A stretch of 64,000 nucleotides of DNA, from contig JAMKCH010022258.1 of the NCBI GenBank assembly GCA_023653785.1, forward strand, positions 1 to 64,000, in the 5' to 3' direction. Positions 45,403-58,715 of this stretch are shown here, in pieces. A program made the position numbers and the translations under genes. The stretch is from Ophioderma brevispina. Lineage: Eukaryota > Echinodermata > Ophiuroidea > Amphilepidida > Ophiodermatidae. The stretch's first letter is position 1. Each line of letters begins with the position of its first letter. Under the pieces are notes generated by a model that was not told the origin of the DNA, ran no database searches, and saw nothing but the letters and a program-made list of their open reading frames with translations.

Positions 45403-48400
45403 TGTGTCAACCCTTAGATATAGCGGGCAATGAACGTACTTCTTAAATAGGATCCTATGATATTCTGCTCCTGCTCTATATGTGCTGATCCCGGCTAATC
45501 ATCTTTTCACTTGTCAGATCAATATCTTACTACAAACCTGAAGTACAATGTCTGAATGCGTTTAATTGTTTCAAAAAACATGCTAGAAACACTGTAAATT
45601 CTGGCAAGAATGTCAACAACCCTTGCATTTTCTTGGCATGAATTTCTGTACCTTGATGCTTTAACTGTTATTACAAATGTAAACACTGTTTACAAATTTT
45701 TGGAATTTGTTTCAGTAAAGGTCCATTCATTATGTCAAATATTTTTACTAAAAAATTAAAAAAAATGCTCCTTTAATATCTTCAATTTACTCTCTCTGAT
45801 GAAACTCATATACCCAAGCCTAACCATGCATACTGATCCAAAGATATGCAGCTTAGTTGCAGCTGTTCTAAATACCTAACATATTCGCAGTTGGTATTGA
45901 GAAGCAGCTGGTAGGGCGCAACCTACCAGCTATTTGTCAAAGGAATCAAATGACCTATTTTTTCAATATGACTGAAATGTGTTTTGTGACCGGTTATTTT
46001 TGACTGGACGTGCCTTTAGGGTATGAGCGCGTTTAATATGTTTTAAAATTTTTCGGGTCGACCTCTTGTTATTATGTATCATTTTAAGCAGATTTTGTAT
46101 CCCCCCTAGATTCTCATACATGGGAGCTCAAATGATATCCATATACAATGGATATCGCGTATTTTGGAGAGCGTTGATATTTTTTGACAGGGATATGAAA
46201 GTCTTGACAATTTATAATCTGTCAGTCTTCTTTGGAAAAATAATGAGTAATTCAACTTGGTGTTTGATTAAATGGGAATATTTAGTTTACATATGTGATA
46301 AATTTTCTTGCGATTCGCAACAGTGATGATATTGCTATAACTTAAGAAGACAAAATGAAACGGGAACTGTTGGTACGCTACGTCAACCATGTTAGAATAC
46401 TCTCACGTCCATAGTGACGTTTCGTTCGGCCATGCTATGTCATTCTATAGTTTGTCCAAGAATGGTTGGTATCTAAACATGTCTATAAGGTTTGTATGCC
46501 TTTTAAATGCCGCACATCCGCAGTGATAATATGTTCAAATAACTACTTCACAGATTCACCTCAATACAATAACGAATACTTACTTCGGTCTAGAAGATTT
46601 TACCATAGCCCAATGGAAGAGTCAGAAGCAACTAGAAAGCACCCCTGTCCCACTCACATTAATTTGAAATCAGTGTTTAGCTGGCCAGATAGCAAAATAG
46701 TGTTATTCAAAGGTACGCATTGAAGGTCTCAATTGATTGCCATTGTAATGTATCGGCATGACGGACTATAAAGGATGGCGAAATCACATCTTTTAATTTA
46801 TTCAACCCTCTAAGTTCTATATAAAGATCAAATTACCATATTTGGTTCCTGATTATTTTATTTCAGTCAATTTTCACTCAATTCAATAGAGAAAGTACCC
46901 ACTAAGTATACCTTTTCATCTGCCCGTCACCCACTATTCCAGGCGCCTCGCGATACTCACCACCGTCGCTCAGAGGAGATAATTCTAGACATTCAGGCAG
47001 GTATCGAGACTGTCCCCGACATGCCGGAAGTACCCCCTGGAAAGTGTACATGGTACGGTAGGAAAATGTATATTGAAGCTGATAGTTAATCTATCCTTTG
47101 CCAGCAAATTGAACAACAAATTAACTAAGTATACTCGTAGGACACCGATAATTATGTCCTGTTGCTTCTATTTACTGGAACGTCTGGTGCCATAACTGCT
47201 TTTTGATTTTTTGCCCACATCCTTTCCTAATAGATTTCCACTGCGACTTATTATTTATGAATAGACGAACACGTAATATGGTCAGATAGCTGTTTGATGT
47301 CTTTAGGTCACTCAGACCGTGGTAAGTACAAAGGCTGCCCGATCCCATGTTGCTTCACATCTTTTATACTGGAAGGCAGAAAAGTCAACTTGCTATTTTT
47401 CATGCGTCATTTGTTCTGGAGGTGGATTTAAAAACAAACCATGGCATTCCACATATTTGCTATCACTCGTAACGTTGTTTGTTTGCTTTTAAACTTACAG
47501 GTGTTAAACATCATCTTGAGACAACTATGTAGAATGAAGTTCCGTATTTTTAAAAATGTTCACCCAAACCAAAATGTATTGGTCGTCAAGGTACTTACCG
47601 ATTTCTTGGCGTGCTCCGGATTCCAATTAAAGAATACTCTCAAAGTATCTTAGATTAAAATGGAGGACTCTAGATTAATTAGACTAATTTTTTTAATCTA
47701 TTAGATTTATATTTCAATGTATGTTGATTTAATTTTTTAATCTAATTTGGATTTGTCCCTGATAACAATCCAATTTGATTAATTTTTAATTTAAAAAGAA
47801 ATTTAGAAGTTAAAAAATTTAATTTTTTAGGTTTTTTCTTTTTTTAAATTCATAATTAATTAGTAAATTAAATTGCCTACTTTGAAAATAAAAGTTACGC
47901 GGGATATCAAAAATGTAAAAGTTCATGGCATTAGAAGATTTCTTCTATTTTTTTTTTTGGAATTTATAAACACAATGTAACACAGTAATTGGTTTAACAA
48001 TTATAGTAATCTTTCGATTTTCTAGAAGTTTGTATGGGTGGAAATGAAAGCATGCACGCCGTTTATTAATTATTCAATTTGTTTTCAATTTGAATCAAAT
48101 TTAAGAATCCCAAGGGAAAATTGCTCCAAAAGAGGATATGTGACATCTAACGTCACCACCGGGAAAGGAAATAATACGCTAGTGGGCGGTATGCATGCAC
48201 ACCTGTATGACCTATGCTTTTAAAATTCGCGCCCAACCAGTATTTTGAATATTGAAATGATGTCAGTCAGTAGACCAGTTTCTAACCTGTGTTTGTAGAT
48301 ATTAATGTCTCATCATCTAAAGAAGTAAGCCGTTTTGAAAGTATCATAAATGTAGAATGTATGTAGTATTTGGTCAGTTTCATTTAAGTTTAATGTACAT

Positions 48401-48519
48401 TGGTATCTTTTTAACCCACAGTCTCAAAATCAGTCATGTACGACAATCAATAACGATTTTTCTGACTGTTGTAACCCGAACACAAATGCGGTTGTGCAAA
48501 ACAATCATGGGTTCGAATC
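45403..48519. other. Spacer containing the exon-like island
   Basis: 47,650-47,880 is extremely AT-rich with repeated TAATCTA/TTAATTTT phrases. Apart from 46,943-47,057 nothing is recognised. Confidence 0.5.
46943..47057 (+). other. Exon-like island, unidentified (possible cysteine-domain start)
   Basis: A strong acceptor (pyrimidine tract from about 46,910, then CCACTATTCCAG) precedes a frame reading APRDTHHRRSEE, then DIQAGIETVPDMPEVPPGKC, then TWYG. A possible donor TACG|GTAGGA is at 47,057/47,058; otherwise the frame stops at 47,087. A GKC-x-W/Y-x-G pattern is seen at the start of VWC-type modules, but two short blocks cannot assign a domain. No partner exon was found in the window. Confidence 0.3.
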
Positions 48520-49270
48520 ATGGTTTGGGTTAGTTGGCAATGGAACGCTCATGGACCGTCTTCTTACACACGAACATCAATGGTGATCGATACCTCCAGA
48601 TGATCAATGAAGATGTTGTTCCCTTCATTGAATAGAATTTTCCTCGTTTTCAGCTGCAGCGAAATGGCCAATTTCAACAAGCGTGGTGGGCACAAGATGG
48701 TGCGCCTCCCCACAGAAGACGAACTGTGGCAGATCACCTTGCTGAGTTATTTGGAGATCGTGTTATTGCCCTGAACCATCAAATCGAGTTGCCACCACGA
48801 TCTCCTGATCTGACGCTGTTTGATTTTTTCTTCTGGGGACACCTCAAATCCAGAGTTTTTACGACTCCTCAGCCAGAACCTTAATGAGCTCAGCGTAGAA
48901 GCACGGCAGAAGTTGATATTGTCAGACAGGACAGCGCCTTAATCAGAAGAGCTGTGAACGCCATGCTGAGGAAGGCAGGTGTGTGCATCCAAAGAGGTGG
49001 AGGAAATGTGGAGGATTAAGCGTAAGTGATTTGAAGAACAGATTTAACTTATCAAAAGAACTGAATTGTAATGTTATGATTTTGATTAACTTTGTGCAAC
49101 AGCATTTGTTTTTGGTTTGCGGAAATAGCCATAATTTTTCATCGATTGTCACACTCCAATGATTTTGCACTCACTGAAAGATACTAATTGCTGTAATCAA
49201 ATATGTCAAATACATTTTCCTTTTAGGATTGTTTACGACTATTTACTTCTTTTTGATACACCCTGTATAA
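48520..49270 (+). mobile_element. Mariner-like (ITm superfamily) element, degenerate, 3' two-thirds
   Basis: From about 48,666 to 48,881 one frame encodes AWWAQDGAPPHRRR, ELFGDRVIALN and PPRSPDLTLFDFFFWGHLK. These are the second and third catalytic-acid blocks of an IS630/Tc1/mariner-superfamily transposase. I count 41 residues between the Asp of QDGAPPH (48,696-48,698) and the Asp of LFDFF (48,822-48,824), as in DD41D-type groups. A frameshift near 48,870 is followed by a recognisable C-terminus (LIRRAVNAMLRKAG, ending NVED then stop). The 3' end is ATACACCCTGTATAA at 49,256-49,270. No complete N-terminal DNA-binding domain is seen, and upstream frames are broken. A truncated copy lies at 11.1-11.5 kb. 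Confidence 0.75.
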
Positions 49271-49869
49271 TTACAGTTTTCGTAGTTTATTGGTTAAAGC
49301 GTCGAATCGTTGGATCGAATTCGGCCGAGTCGAGCGGTCGTGTTTTGTTTTCAACGTCCAAAAACATAGGGCAGCTGTATCACACACATCCTTCCAGCAC
49401 TAATCCGGTGATTGATGCATTCGGTGGACTGAGACACATTTGTATACATACAGATATTTCGCTGTTATTTCAATTGATCCGCAATGTCCAAATCCAAGTC
49501 TCCAAAGTATACAACGGCTGACCACTTCGTGAGCATTTTGGCATTTCAATTCTACGATGTTACATTGATCGTAAAGCTAATACGTTTTTGGTCTCTGAAG
49601 GTAATTTTGTTTCCTCAGCTCTATTTTCCTTACCTGACAGAACAGTGGTTTGGTTAAACGTAATTAAAGAAATTTTTGTCGTATAAAAAAATGCTTAGAC
49701 ACATTAACATACATATTTCATCCAGTTATTTTATAATATTTATAACATCACTTAACGTTTAAAAACGAATACGTTTGAAAGTTAAATAACACACGTTTCG
49801 GAAATTCCCATTCTCCATTAACCATGGGTTACTGACTTAGTACCTCACAAGTGTGCTAGGGTAGAAGCA

Positions 49870-50225
49870 GGCCACACATACGCACTCACATACGCACATA
49901 CACGCACGCACACATCCCACACACACACAATACGCCCCACATGTGGGCACTCGCATGTACACACAAATACACATCACACACCCCCACGCACATACAGACC
50001 ACACACACACACACACGTAAACGCACTCGCACACAAGAAAACTACATACACGGCACACGCACACACACTCGCGCGAACACACATACACAAATACTCCACT
50101 CACGGACACACACACACACACACATGCAGACCACACACACACAAACACACACTGACACGCACACAAACACAACATACGCGGAACACGCATATACACGCAC
50201 AACACACACACAAATCGCGCGCACT
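49870..50225 (+). repeat. Interrupted (CA)n tract
   Basis: ~350 bp of ACAC with CGCA interruptions. The 136-residue Cys/Val frame on the minus strand and the Thr/His frame on the plus strand are microsatellite readings. Confidence 0.95.
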
Positions 50226-53200
50226 CGCAGGCGAGCGCAACCTGCAAACCCGCAACAACTCTGAAAATCTAAATTGGGATATATTTAGTTGGGTTTGTTT
50301 TCGGGATTGAACACATAATTTGATGGTATTTCCGTGGCAACATAACGTTGTTGTTCTTAAATATCTATAAGAACACACCAAAGCTATTAGCGGAGTTTAA
50401 TGTCCCTATAACCTCCATTCATAGCTTTTTAACAACAAGGTTTAATACATATCACTTGACCCCTAACTTTATAAGGGGTGACTTCAAAACTACATTCCCA
50501 GTTGACCGGCGAGTCATGGAGCTTGAACCGCGTTTGAGTCTTTAGAAAACAGTACCTATTTCCAACAAAAAAAGAAACCAAACAAACAAAAACAGGCGGA
50601 ATCGACGAGCGCAACTGGTGGTTGAGTTTTGAAAACATTGTTCTACAATAGATTTACCGATATGATATTTTTACGGCTTCAGGTAGTCTTACGGAATAAA
50701 GCTCATTCCCACTATATGTATATTTCAAAATAAGGATGACCTCATTAAAGTTCCAGGTCTTGTCCATTCACAGGGAGGGTAATTGAGGACTGTATTTTAA
50801 TGGCCACATAGGTAAAAAGTTGATTGTACTCATACAATGTATAGTAGTATATAGCTAGTAAATAAATGCTGACCGAAATTACAGTCTTTCACATCTAAGA
50901 TAGCTTGGATGTCTCACCGGCAATTATTTCATTGCACGTTTTATATGATCATAACTTACCTTTGACGCAGCAAAATGTCATTCCTTATCACAGCATTGGA
51001 GAGATAATGCATTCTCATATTAATGCATACATAACACAACTAAATGTTTATTTGGCTGTGAAAACTTGGCCAACCTTGTATTAAGAGATAAGCGCGAAAC
51101 TGATTTGACATTCCCGTCCAACCGTGCATAATCCCTTCTATCCTTACCAGACCATTGTCAACTTATGCATCAATTTCCAGTAACCCGATTTTTGTACAGT
51201 AACTTTGTACCATGGACACAATAAATTATGTTTTTTAAAATGGCTAAAAGGCCTAGTCTCCCGCTGGACCGGGGATTGAACTTCCCCATCAATATAACCT
51301 CATCGAAATATGCAAGTATCCACTTCCTTTGAAATTGACTCAGTCATTGTGCATAAAGCTCATTAATTCCGTAAGACTACCGGAAGCGGTAAAATATCAT
51401 AGCGGTAAATCTATTATAGACACTCTCATAAGTAAAATCATGTAAATCTACATATTCATTTTAAAATTACGTTAAATTAAAATTATAATGGTTTGATTAC
51501 CTGCTTTATGTTTCAATTACTAAACTGCGTTGTTTTGTTGTTTCTTCAATATGTTCTGTCCAAACCTGCGTACATAAATCTCCAAAGTGATATTTTTCAA
51601 ACATAGTAAGGAAGAAAAAGAAACGTTCGAATTGGCGCGGTGTAGCTTTTAACAACCGGCGTTTTTTCATGAGTTTTTGAAATTAAATTTGGTCTTTCCG
51701 AAAATATATTTGCTTTGACTTTGTGTATTTTGATGTGCACTTTTTACCTAAAGTTTGTTTGATTCGTTCGGAACCTACGGATAATCATATTTTAGTCTTC
51801 GATAACTCCTTTTTACAACGTCAATTTCTCTCTACTTTGACCTAACATAGTAAATTTTATGGGGACTTCAGCGCTTTGTTGATATTGCAACTGTCCAAAA
51901 CTGTTATCCCTATATTCATATTCATGGTTTCTTTTAAGCTAACTAGAAATAATCAGTGTATTTCAGTTATGATCTAAATTACCTTTTGGTGTTAAGGCCA
52001 CGTTTTTCTAGATTTGTTGAACTAGATGATTTTACAAGGGCGATTTTTGAACAAATATAAGAAATATCGAAAACACATGTTGGCAAACATATTGTATATA
52101 ATTTCGTAGTTTAAAGTAATATTACAAAAACGAGGCCTTATTTTTCATGGGTATGGTTTGAGTGTTAAAAGCATATTCTATTGCTTTTATCTTCAATATT
52201 TTTCCATGTGCAAATGAGGATCGAGATACGTTTTTGAAACCTATCGCGGTCATATTATGCCTGAAACTATTACTCTCCGAGGTGGATTAAAACAGCGCTT
52301 GAAATTAAGCTCATCTCTTTCCTGCCCTCAAAATGTCTTCCAGACAATATATTCGACGCACCAAGGCCTTCAGACATTTAGAGAGAGAGAATATTATGTA
52401 TAAATTTGCACATTGTCCTCGCTTGACGTATTTTCAAACTTTCCACTACAGCAATTTATTTAATAATGACACGTTGAAAGCAAACGAATGTCCTTTTCCC
52501 CTGTCCCTGACCTACAGCTCTTAAAACTTGCGGAATAATTGTAAATGCCCCGAATAAGGTCTCACGGAACAAGTAAAATTCATACCTTGCGCTCTCTCTG
52601 CTCCAACTTCTACCTCGTGGTACTCCCTGGCCTTCCCGGGGGCGTACACTGTCAGGTATTTGATACTCCGAGGTAACACACTACATCATGTCATGACATG
52701 ACTTACTTACGAATGCCTCAATAGAGTTTTTGGCCTGATATTAGTTTAATTGCTTCGGACAACGTTCGCAATAGAGTATTACCAAAAAGGACCGTGCTAA
52801 CCTTCGACTTATTTTAAGTGAGCCTTTGACAAATTGCCTTGGTACCATTTTCATATTGGGTCAATAACCATGTAATACAGATTTGAAAGAGTCCTATTTA
52901 GTGAAAATAGACAATGTTTGTCTGTTATTATAATAACTATTTGTATATCAATGTAGTGACTACAGCTGGGAAATCAAGATTGGTCTGATATGGTAAACAT
53001 AATACTGTAACGGTGTATCGTCCACAAACCACCACATTTACTCAGTAAGCAAGCCGCGGTCGCTATAAGAAATCTCCCTGGCTTATGAAACATAATTAAG
53101 GCGATGCGCGACAGGCCAGAATAAGGAATTCACCTCAAATGGATGATGTTCGCAATCTCAATAAGGTGAATGACTGATTAGAAATGCTGAAGGAAAACAT

Positions 53201-53619
53201 TTCTTATATATAAATAAGAGTAAAACAAATGGAGGCCCAAAAAGATATGGCTTAACTTGGGTCAGTTGCTTGGGTAAGAATTAAAAACAGTAAATGTGGA
53301 CCTATCATTAGTTTGGATTGTAATGCTGGACTTATCTTTCGCTAATGAAAAATCATGTAGTTCTTATGAAAGAAAACTGGTTTGAAAGACAGAAGCCATC
53401 GTGCGCTGGAAATTATGACAATTTTGGTTCATTTGGAGACATTTAGTAGGTTCACCAACATTAATATAAAACAAAAGCTAATTTTACCGGACCTTTAAAA
53501 ACAAATTATATTTGAAAACATAACAAGTAAAATAACTACCATTATAAAGCTAGCAATGTAATTTCAAAAAATACTAATATCTTACAAAAACAAAAATATC
53601 AGTTAGAGCCTTGTCCTTC
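50226..53619. other. Spacer, nothing recognised
   Basis: AT-rich. A B-box-like GGGGATTGAACTTCCCC near 51,273 lacks a tRNA context. Confidence 0.55.
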
Positions 53620-53880
53620 TCAGTCAAGAATGTTAAGGTAAATGGTGTTCAGATCCAAGAAGCAAAAAAAATCATTTGTGGAATTTCCACAAGGGCTCGA
53701 TTTGCCCTTTGTTTTCATTTTATAGGGAAAACCTACCTAAGCATGTTTCGAATGTTCAGGTTAGCGTGTACGCTGATGGCAAAGCTTTATATTGCACTTC
53801 TGATTCAGATCACGTCACACTGAAAGATCTTGAAAGGTTAGCAACTGGCTTTAGCTTGATGAAAATCAAGAATCATTGAT
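53620..53880 (+). pseudogene. CR1-like reverse transcriptase relic
   Basis: Plus-strand frames give a block KVNGVQIQEAKKIICGI, a degenerate PQG.LGPLLF region, then NLPKHVSNVQVSVYADG, KALYCTSDSDH and LKDLERLATGFSLMKIK. This matches the palm motif and following helix of CR1/jockey-type reverse transcriptases. The catalytic YADD reads YADG and a frameshift precedes NLPKHV. Only about 85 residues survive and no flanking domains are visible. Confidence 0.7.
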
Positions 53881-56439
53881 ATCAATGGAAAATGTAATGG
53901 TTCATGTACTGACTTTAAAATCCCTAAATCTGATAAGTAATTGAATGTTTTAAAGGTGCCCACCCGATTACAACATATATGTTTTTCTATGTTTCATAGG
54001 AAAGGCATTCACGAACAAAAACTTAATTCCAAAATTTCCTTTTAACAGATATACCTTTACGGGAGTATTACAACAGCCCATAGATTAATGTACAAATGTT
54101 TTCCGATAAAACTGTAAGCAAGTCATAGTATTTCTTATGCATCTAAGGATGGAATCAGTCAAATATTTTGCAGGTGAATGAGAAAAACTTACATGGCTTC
54201 CATTCCAATTATACAAATCTCAGGTGGGAGTCGAGGTAGGATGGGGGGTACTCCTTAAAATTGAAATTAAGGGTCACCCGTACATGAAAATTTTACTATG
54301 GAGTGAACATGTTGTCAGAAGGAGGTTACTGGTTGATACCTAAGAAAGTATAATAGCTGAATCCCATTGCATTTGCAATCTTTACCTTATAAAGACATCT
54401 TGATAATTGCGATGTTGTGCGGAGATGTAGTAAGGCTTTGATGAATAAATTTCAAGTTTTGCCAAAGCCGTGCTACAAAGGTCATACTAGTACAAATAGG
54501 TATAGCTCAAGAAGGCAGGCTTTGAATGATTTAAATTGGAAGAAACTACTTCTCCACAAATTATTATTTAACTTATTTAACAGATCCTAAGTGTAACAGA
54601 TCCTATAGGAAGGACAAAACTTAGACACGTTGTTAAGAATGAAAGCCTTTTCGGAAAGTTGGTGCTTTTAACCTTTCTTTCTCTTTCATTTGTTTTTTAA
54701 AAAGAATAACTGACGAAACCCATGAGGATTCCCCACTATTGAAGGATAGGAAGAGAAAGTTGAAGGGGAGCGAGGAGAGGTGTGAAGGTGAATAGACTTT
54801 GACAGAGAAAGAAAGGAAAGGGATGCTTTTAAATGTCGGTTATGTATGTTTATCATAATTAATCGGTCCTTTGATCGCCACCCCTTTCTCTACCCTTATT
54901 ATGGCAGATTAATACGACACAACAGTCATCTAAATCGTTTGAATTCATAACATAAATGTTACATTAATACTTTAATATCGTAATTAACTGCGTCTTTTAG
55001 GCATAATTACTTGACGTGTTTTCCTAATTTAGATAAACTTTATCGTGACAGTGGCGGCTCCAAATCGGAAAAGCATGGGGCGAAAAGCATAGTTAACAAG
55101 ACTAGTCTTTTAAAAAAAGAAAAGCAATCCCTGAGCGTTGTTTAAACCAAATAGAAACACTACGCCTACTATTTTTTTAAATTTTTTTGAATTTTTCATG
55201 GAAGTTTAGTGGTAAAATGAACAACTACTGGCGGAACATTTTTTACAATAGAGAAAGTACGTCTTTGGATCGCATTAAGTTTGATTAAACAAGCATTACA
55301 TGGTTACAATGCATTTTATAATTAGAGGTGGGCAAAGGAACCGTCCCTACTGATATGTAAATTGCTTGGCGATCCTGTGCGCAAGCGTAATATGAATTGA
55401 CAAGTGGGGTTGATTGTTTTACGAAGGAACAAAAAAATGTATTTGAAGTATACAGATAGTAGTATCGTCGAGCACAACCATACGAGACCACTAAATATTG
55501 GGCGTAACTCAGCCCACTTGAATTTTAATCATTATTTAGTTTTGGAGCCACTATTTCCCCAAATTTACTTTGATACCAACATAATATTAATAATTTCGGA
55601 ATTTGATTTCAACTTTCAAAAAGTTAACTGAAACATGACCACTTTTATTTCAAACTGTGGACACATAAGAATGACATTTGTACATTAGTTCTATACCTGC
55701 ATACATGATCCTGATTTCATTTACTTAACTACACAAAAGATTAACCGACCAAACTTTTCCAATTTGAACACAGTTGGCCTTAGAATCTCCATGCGAAAAC
55801 CTTTGACCTCATTAAAATATGGGTTTCATGTTCCACTCATCACCAAATTTTGGGTGACAATGGGACTTCCCTTTCCATTCAGGTGACATCAAGGAAATGA
55901 GAACCTTAAACGCCGTGCACAAAGAAACCCACACACACACACGCACACACACACACGCGCGCTCGTGCGCGGAATTGCGCCTAGCATCATCGACAATATC
56001 TGGGTAAACGTTATTTTTTTTTGGACCAATTGGCATTTCTTTACATAAATTAAAAAAAAACAATTAGGAATTTTTAGATGAAATGTCCGAAGTTTCCAAA
56101 TGGATTTTAAAATGAATTGAAATGGAAATAACCGGTTAATTGAATAAAAGCTGCTAAAATTGCAATCCTACTATAGAAGGGATAATTTCAAAATGATAAT
56201 AATTAATAACGTCATTTTTTAATGTCAACAAATATTGAATTTGGGTCTCAGCGCTCATGAGCCACAATTTCAAATATTTTAAAGCCATGAGTATATCCAC
56301 TTATAAATCATCATGATCTTATGGTCAAGTGATTTCAAGCAGTCCATTGAAACCACCAATGGGATAGCTATGCCAGGGTATTGTACGTAACACTATCACA
56401 AATAAATAACACATGCCATGCTAATTCCGATAAAGGTCA
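53881..56439. other. Spacer
   Basis: TTAA then AGGTGCCCACCCGAT at 53,950 looks like an isolated end of the TTAA MITE family with no partner. Otherwise only the CA microsatellite is present. Confidence 0.45.
55929..55972 (+). repeat. (CA)n/(CG) microsatellite
   Basis: ACACACAC then GCGCGC, alternating purine-pyrimidine with Z-DNA potential. Confidence 0.9.
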
Positions 56440-56890
56440 ATAAAGGCAAGGCACTGTCAGCGAATATTTTTTACAACAGCAATCCATCTCGAAGACGGAA
56501 TCAAGCGCACACGCAGTGGCATATCATCGCCCAGAGCAAGTCGTCCCTGTATTTCCCCAGACCAGTTAACATCCTACGTCACTTCATTTGTTGCCTGCGA
56601 ATCGTTATGGCCCATAGTAAATTCAAACTCTAACAGATACAATAATATCCCATGTATAACAGTCAGGCCACTTTCAGCGAATATTTTACAACTAGCAATC
56701 ATCTCGAACGGAATAAGCGCCACCGCATTTGGGCATATCATCAGCCCAGAGCATGCGGCCTGTTTTTCGCCCGACCAGTTAACATCATACGTCACTTCAT
56801 TTGTTGCCTGCGAATCGGTATGTCCCATAGTAATTAAAACTCTAACTGATACAATTACCTAGTGTATAACCTCAGGCCGACCTATTTCAA
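56440..56890. repeat. ~213-bp tandem duplication
   Basis: CAGCGAATATTTT starts at 56,458 and 56,674, and GACCAGTTAACATC at 56,560 and 56,773. A third, dispersed relative of the second half lies at 41,581-41,760 (TACGTCACTTC, TTTATGGCCCATA, CAGGCCG). Confidence 0.75.
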
Positions 56891-57445
56891 GATACCAGGC
56901 CCCTACTCTGTTTACAAACATTGCGGTTAACTGGTCTATAAACCGTGACTCAATATCGGTGTTGTCAAAACCCTCATGGTATAATTACAGGTCGGGTCTG
57001 TGCCAGCTCTTGGCCTCTTAATTCCGGTATGCGTATCTACCTACCCCAATGAGCCACATAGTTCAACGAACTCAATAGGTTTACGGAATTAATTTCAAAC
57101 TGTATTATATGCTGATATCGCAACTTTTGAACAAAACCTAATACGGCTCATAGAGGCCAGGTTAAAGCAATAACTAATTCGGTTGTGGCGTTGTCCCTGG
57201 AAACCAAAACGAATAACCGTAATGCCTTCCACCATTTAATAAAACAATTCCAACTCTGTTGATATGAACAATTATGAAGTGAGAATCACCCGACTCATAT
57301 TATGCAAACATTTTGACTTTGCTTCCTACATTAAGGAATACGTCCATATTTTCAATATATTAAGAAAACTGCAAGGCTTGTCACATAAAAGCGCATACGC
57401 TAATGTGATTCGGTCAATCATTGATACCAGGGAAATAACTTGTTT

Positions 57446-57784
57446 CTACCAAATAATACAACCGTATTGGTCCCAGTACCCAGTCGATACATCTCTATTT
57501 TTGTTTTTTGTACTTAATTCTAAGATTCTATTAACGCATGTATATTTTCTTTTTAATTGTTTTGTATAAAACCCACCGGGTGACGGTGTGCCGTGGTTTC
57601 GAAAAACGTGTTCCGATAAATAGATCCAATAACTAACTCGTAAATTCAAAGCAAAGTATGAGCCAATCGCATCAAAACATCGATAGTCTGCGACGTAACT
57701 CGGACTCTTCCACAACACTAAGCAACCTCGCTGGCCTCTAACAAATTGCGTTAGTGTCCCCATAAACAGCAGTAACAGAAACAT
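57446..57784 (-). other. ORF with signal-peptide-like start, unidentified
   Basis: A 112-codon minus-strand frame begins MFLLLLFMGTLTQFVRGQ, which looks like a secretory signal. Four cysteines and Tyr/Phe-rich sequence follow. Context at the ATG is weak, no family is recognised, and an opposite-strand frame of similar length is open. It may be chance. Confidence 0.15.
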
Positions 57785-58032
57785 ATACCACCTCGTCGCT
57801 TAACTTACAGTTCACACACACCTATAATGAGTGTACTATAAAGCGTATCAAGCACATCTACGGCAATGCGAGATTACAACAATCGCGATCTTAAAGCGAT
57901 GGCCAAAATTGTCGTGTTATCAACCAACACGTTGAACTGCTTCAACATCACTCTTGCACACACTGTATTTCAGCTATGTCTTTCGTGGTATGCTGGTCCA
58001 CTTGATATAACAATAATACCGCCACTTCAATA

Positions 58033-58715
58033 AAGATTTCTGCATCAAAAAACCTATATGCATATTCCGATTACTCGCAGTAATCTTTCTTCCTTTCGCC
58101 CTTCTTTTCTGATTCTGGAGCCGCCAACTAGCGTGCATATGTTTCTTTTATGTTTGTCATTATGGTAATTGTTATGTACTTTGCTCACAGAAGCCCCTGT
58201 ATCTTAATATTATGTATTACATTTTAACGATTGACTGAATCTCGTACAGAAAGGCCTCAAGCCTTTGCAATAATAATCGTCTCAATCTAGTTCACTTGAA
58301 GTACCACCCTAAATTGCCATGATTAAAAGCTGCTTTAAGTGCATACCACAATAACGCTTGATAGCTATGCTAAAAAGATTTCTGCCTCAATTAACCTATT
58401 GCCGATAACTCGCAGTATCTTCTTTCCGCCCCTGCTTTTCTGATTCTTTCGAGCCGCCACTGCGTGGCCTATTCTTTTCTTTTATTTTTCATTATGTAAT
58501 ATTTGTTATGTACTTTTCTCACATAATCCCGATCCCCTGTATCTTACTATTCTGTATTAACATTTTAACGATTGACTGAATCTCATACAGAAACAATCTC
58601 AACCTATTGCATATATCGTCTCAATCTAGTTCACTAGTGAAGTACCCTAAATTGCATGATTAAAAGCTGTTCGTTTAAGTGCATACCACAATAGCTGATG
58701 AAGCTATTCTGATCA
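58033..58715. repeat. ~342-bp tandem duplication
   Basis: AAAGATTTCTGC recurs at about 58,033 and 58,374. TTTTAACGATTGACTGAATC, TCTCAATCTAGTTCACT and AGTGCATACCACAATA are each present twice. Confidence 0.8.

Noticed and set aside
49275..49521. Possible tRNA-derived SINE after the mariner-like end (TTGGTTAAAGCGTC)
   Set aside because: Only a weak A-box-like start is visible; the B box and tail cannot be made out.
49837..50247. 136-codon Cys/Val-rich frame
   Set aside because: It is the minus-strand reading of the CA microsatellite.
51265..51290. tRNA fragment (B-box-like GGGGATTGAAC)
   Set aside because: There is no A box at the right distance and no cloverleaf; also true of B-box-like matches near 10,615, 34,912 and 48,512.
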